Source: an uncultured Lachnospiraceae bacterium
GTDB taxonomy: Bacteria; Bacillota_A; Clostridia; Lachnospirales; Lachnospiraceae
Direction of reading: 5' to 3'
NCBI GenBank assembly: GCA_902801585.1
Contig: CADCIU010000072.1
Location: 9,640 to 17,287, forward strand
DNA length: 7,648 nt
The notes under the pieces were generated by a model. The model saw only the letters and a program-made list of their open reading frames with translations, searched no databases and was not told the origin of the DNA. The position numbers and the translations under genes were made by a program. Shown here one piece after another: positions 6,759 to 7,648 of the stretch. Within the stretch, counting starts at the first letter, position 1, and every line of letters begins with the position of its first letter.

Positions 6759-6802
6759 TCCGGCCTAACGGCCGCTTAGAATCATTATACATGACTCCGG
6801 CC
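6759..6802 (-). promoter_or_regulatory. Leader region of the TgB operon: -10 box, GGCCGGA repeats and small hairpin
   Basis: A perfect TATAAT lies at 6784-6789 on the minus strand, about 47 bases before the TgB start codon; no good -35 box is seen at the usual spacing. The 7-bp sequence GGCCGGA occurs twice in direct orientation, at 6796-6802 just upstream of the -10 and at 6759-6765 in the transcribed leader, 37 bp apart. The second copy overlaps a small inverted repeat CGGCC-GTTA-GGCCG (6761-6774). A weak -35 and GC-rich repeats on both sides of the start point suggest a promoter controlled by a DNA-binding protein; this is inference. Confidence 0.55.
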
Positions 6803-6847
6803 AAAATTATTATTCATATGCAAACAATTCAGAAAAAGATAACCTTA

Positions 6848-6882
6848 CTAAACAAAGAGCTGCCACCACGTGACAGCTCTTT
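6848..6882 (-). terminator. Intrinsic terminator downstream of TgC
   Basis: On the minus strand AAAGAGCTG pairs perfectly with CAGCTCTTT (6854-6882). Beyond one mismatch, three more base pairs close a triloop. A U-rich tail TTTGTTT follows. The hairpin starts about 56 bases past the TgC stop codon and precedes the TgB promoter region, so it separates the TgC transcript from the TgB operon. Confidence 0.8.
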
Positions 6883-6938
6883 GCAGATCACACATATTCA
6901 GTTAAACACTGCGTATTTCCTTTAAACTCGTCCTGCAA

Positions 6939-7648
6939 TTAATACAGTTTGTACTTTGTGCCTGTTGCCTGAGGTGCAAGATCCATCAGCTTGGAATAAG
7001 CCTGGATCAGAGCTCTCTCATCGTTGGCACGATAGTGAACGCTGTCACCGGCCAGATTGAAGCGATAACCCTGGCTTGAGAAATAGTCAAAATAATCACT
7101 GCCGTGATACTCTGTCATCTCCGGTGTTGTCAGGTTGTACAGGTAGTGCTCGATCTTATTTCTGTAATCTTCGTTTGTAAGACCTTCTGTAAGTACATCG
7201 AATGTGAGCGTATCTGTATCCTTGATCGCCTCGAGCTGGATCTCAGTATTTCCGGCATCATTCCATGTCGAGTCAACTTCATACCACTCGTCATCGAGTT
7301 TCACTGCTGACCATGCATGACCTTCTCTATCCTCTTCATTCTCAGCATCGCCTGCCGTACCGACAATTACTGTCGCGTCAATGCCTGCCTGCTGCAGCAG
7401 ATAGGTATAAGCCTGCGCATATCCGTCACAGACTGCGCAGGTAGGTGTGTCATGAAGATCCTTCACCAGTGCAGCATATGCAGTGTGGGCGACGTTGGTC
7501 TGGGCTCCGTTGTCCTCTGTCAGACTCTGGAAGTTGTAATCAACTGTGTCGATCAGCTTGTCGTGGATCTGCAGTGCGATCTGGTCATCCGACTGCGAGA
7601 GATCGATGTCCGCCATGAATGTATCGACTGCATCGTTGAACTCTTCCA
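6939..7648 (-). CDS. Transglutaminase-like domain lipoprotein (TgC), C-terminal part (5' end outside window)
   Basis: The frame stays open to the right edge of the window: codons for EEFNDAVDTF precede the internal Met at 7614-7616, exactly as in TgB, so that Met is not the start. About 236 C-terminal residues are visible. They contain the whole transglutaminase core, with the Cys in CAVCDGYAQAY, the His in EGHAWSAV and the Asp in WYEVDSTWNDA, and end LAPQATGTKYKLY, identical to the TgB end. By eye it is about 80-85% identical to TgB; TgC is a few residues shorter in the loop before TNVAHTAYAALVKD. The signal peptide, lipobox and linker would lie outside the window and are assumed from TgB. 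A terminator follows, so it belongs to a separate upstream transcript. Confidence 0.92.
   Translation of the reverse strand, partial: EEFNDAVDTFMADIDLSQSDDQIALQIHDKLIDTVDYNFQSLTEDNGAQTNVAHTAYAALVKDLHDTPTCAVCDGYAQAYTYLLQQAGIDATVIVGTAGDAENEEDREGHAWSAVKLDDEWYEVDSTWNDAGNTEIQLEAIKDTDTLTFDVLTEGLTNEDYRNKIEHYLYNLTTPEMTEYHGSDYFDYFSSQGYRFNLAGDSVHYRANDERALIQAYSKLMDLAPQATGTKYKLY

Noticed and set aside
6407..6768. Leu/Pro-rich and Ala/Ser-rich open frames on the + strand opposite the TgB linker
   Set aside because: They are reverse-strand readings of the 24-bp tandem repeat; their periodicity is a by-product of the octapeptide array.
7614..7616. ATG as the start of TgC
   Set aside because: The frame continues to the window edge with residues matching TgB (EEFNDAVDTF), so this Met is internal.

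Overview
The window looks like a chromosomal segment of an anaerobic Gram-positive bacterium of the class Clostridia, probably Lachnospiraceae or a relative. This is inferred from the strong AGGAGG-type ribosome binding sites, the lipoproteins with Ala/Glu-rich linkers after an LAGC lipobox, the fairly balanced base composition, and the protein types (Cof-type HAD phosphatase, VanZ-like protein, transglutaminase-core lipoproteins). No rRNA, tRNA, CRISPR array, transposase or phage gene was seen.

Layout. The left edge (1-516, + strand) is the C-terminal half of a Cof-type HAD hydrolase. It faces a long run of minus-strand genes, and the 124 bp between them hold a perfect hairpin. All other genes read leftward. 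In transcription order from the right edge they are: a truncated transglutaminase-like lipoprotein (TgC, 6939-7648); an intrinsic terminator (6848-6882); a leader with a perfect TATAAT box; a full-length paralogue (TgB, 5235-6737); an IspD/TarI-family cytidylyltransferase (4468-5220); a second full-length paralogue (TgA, 2927-4471); a membrane-anchored protein that resembles an SGNH/GDSL hydrolase with its catalytic positions replaced (1737-2837); an APRT-like phosphoribosyltransferase (1131-1667); and a VanZ-like membrane protein (641-1153).

How the genes may work together. TgB, the cytidylyltransferase and TgA are packed like one operon: a 14-bp gap, then an ATGA stop/start overlap. A nucleotide-sugar or polyol-activating enzyme therefore sits between two exported lipoproteins that each keep a Cys-His-Asp transglutaminase triad. 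Together with the envelope-anchored SGNH-like protein this suggests, as inference only, a cell-envelope module: cytosolic CDP-alcohol synthesis plus surface protein or peptide processing. The SGNH-like gene has its own candidate promoter and a perfect palindrome in its leader. The phosphoribosyltransferase and VanZ genes overlap and form a separate small unit with a strong ribosome binding site.

The points most worth attention are the expanding transglutaminase family, with TgB and TgC recent duplicates; the apparent pseudo-SGNH protein; the perfect six-copy octapeptide linker in TgB; and the operator-like palindrome.
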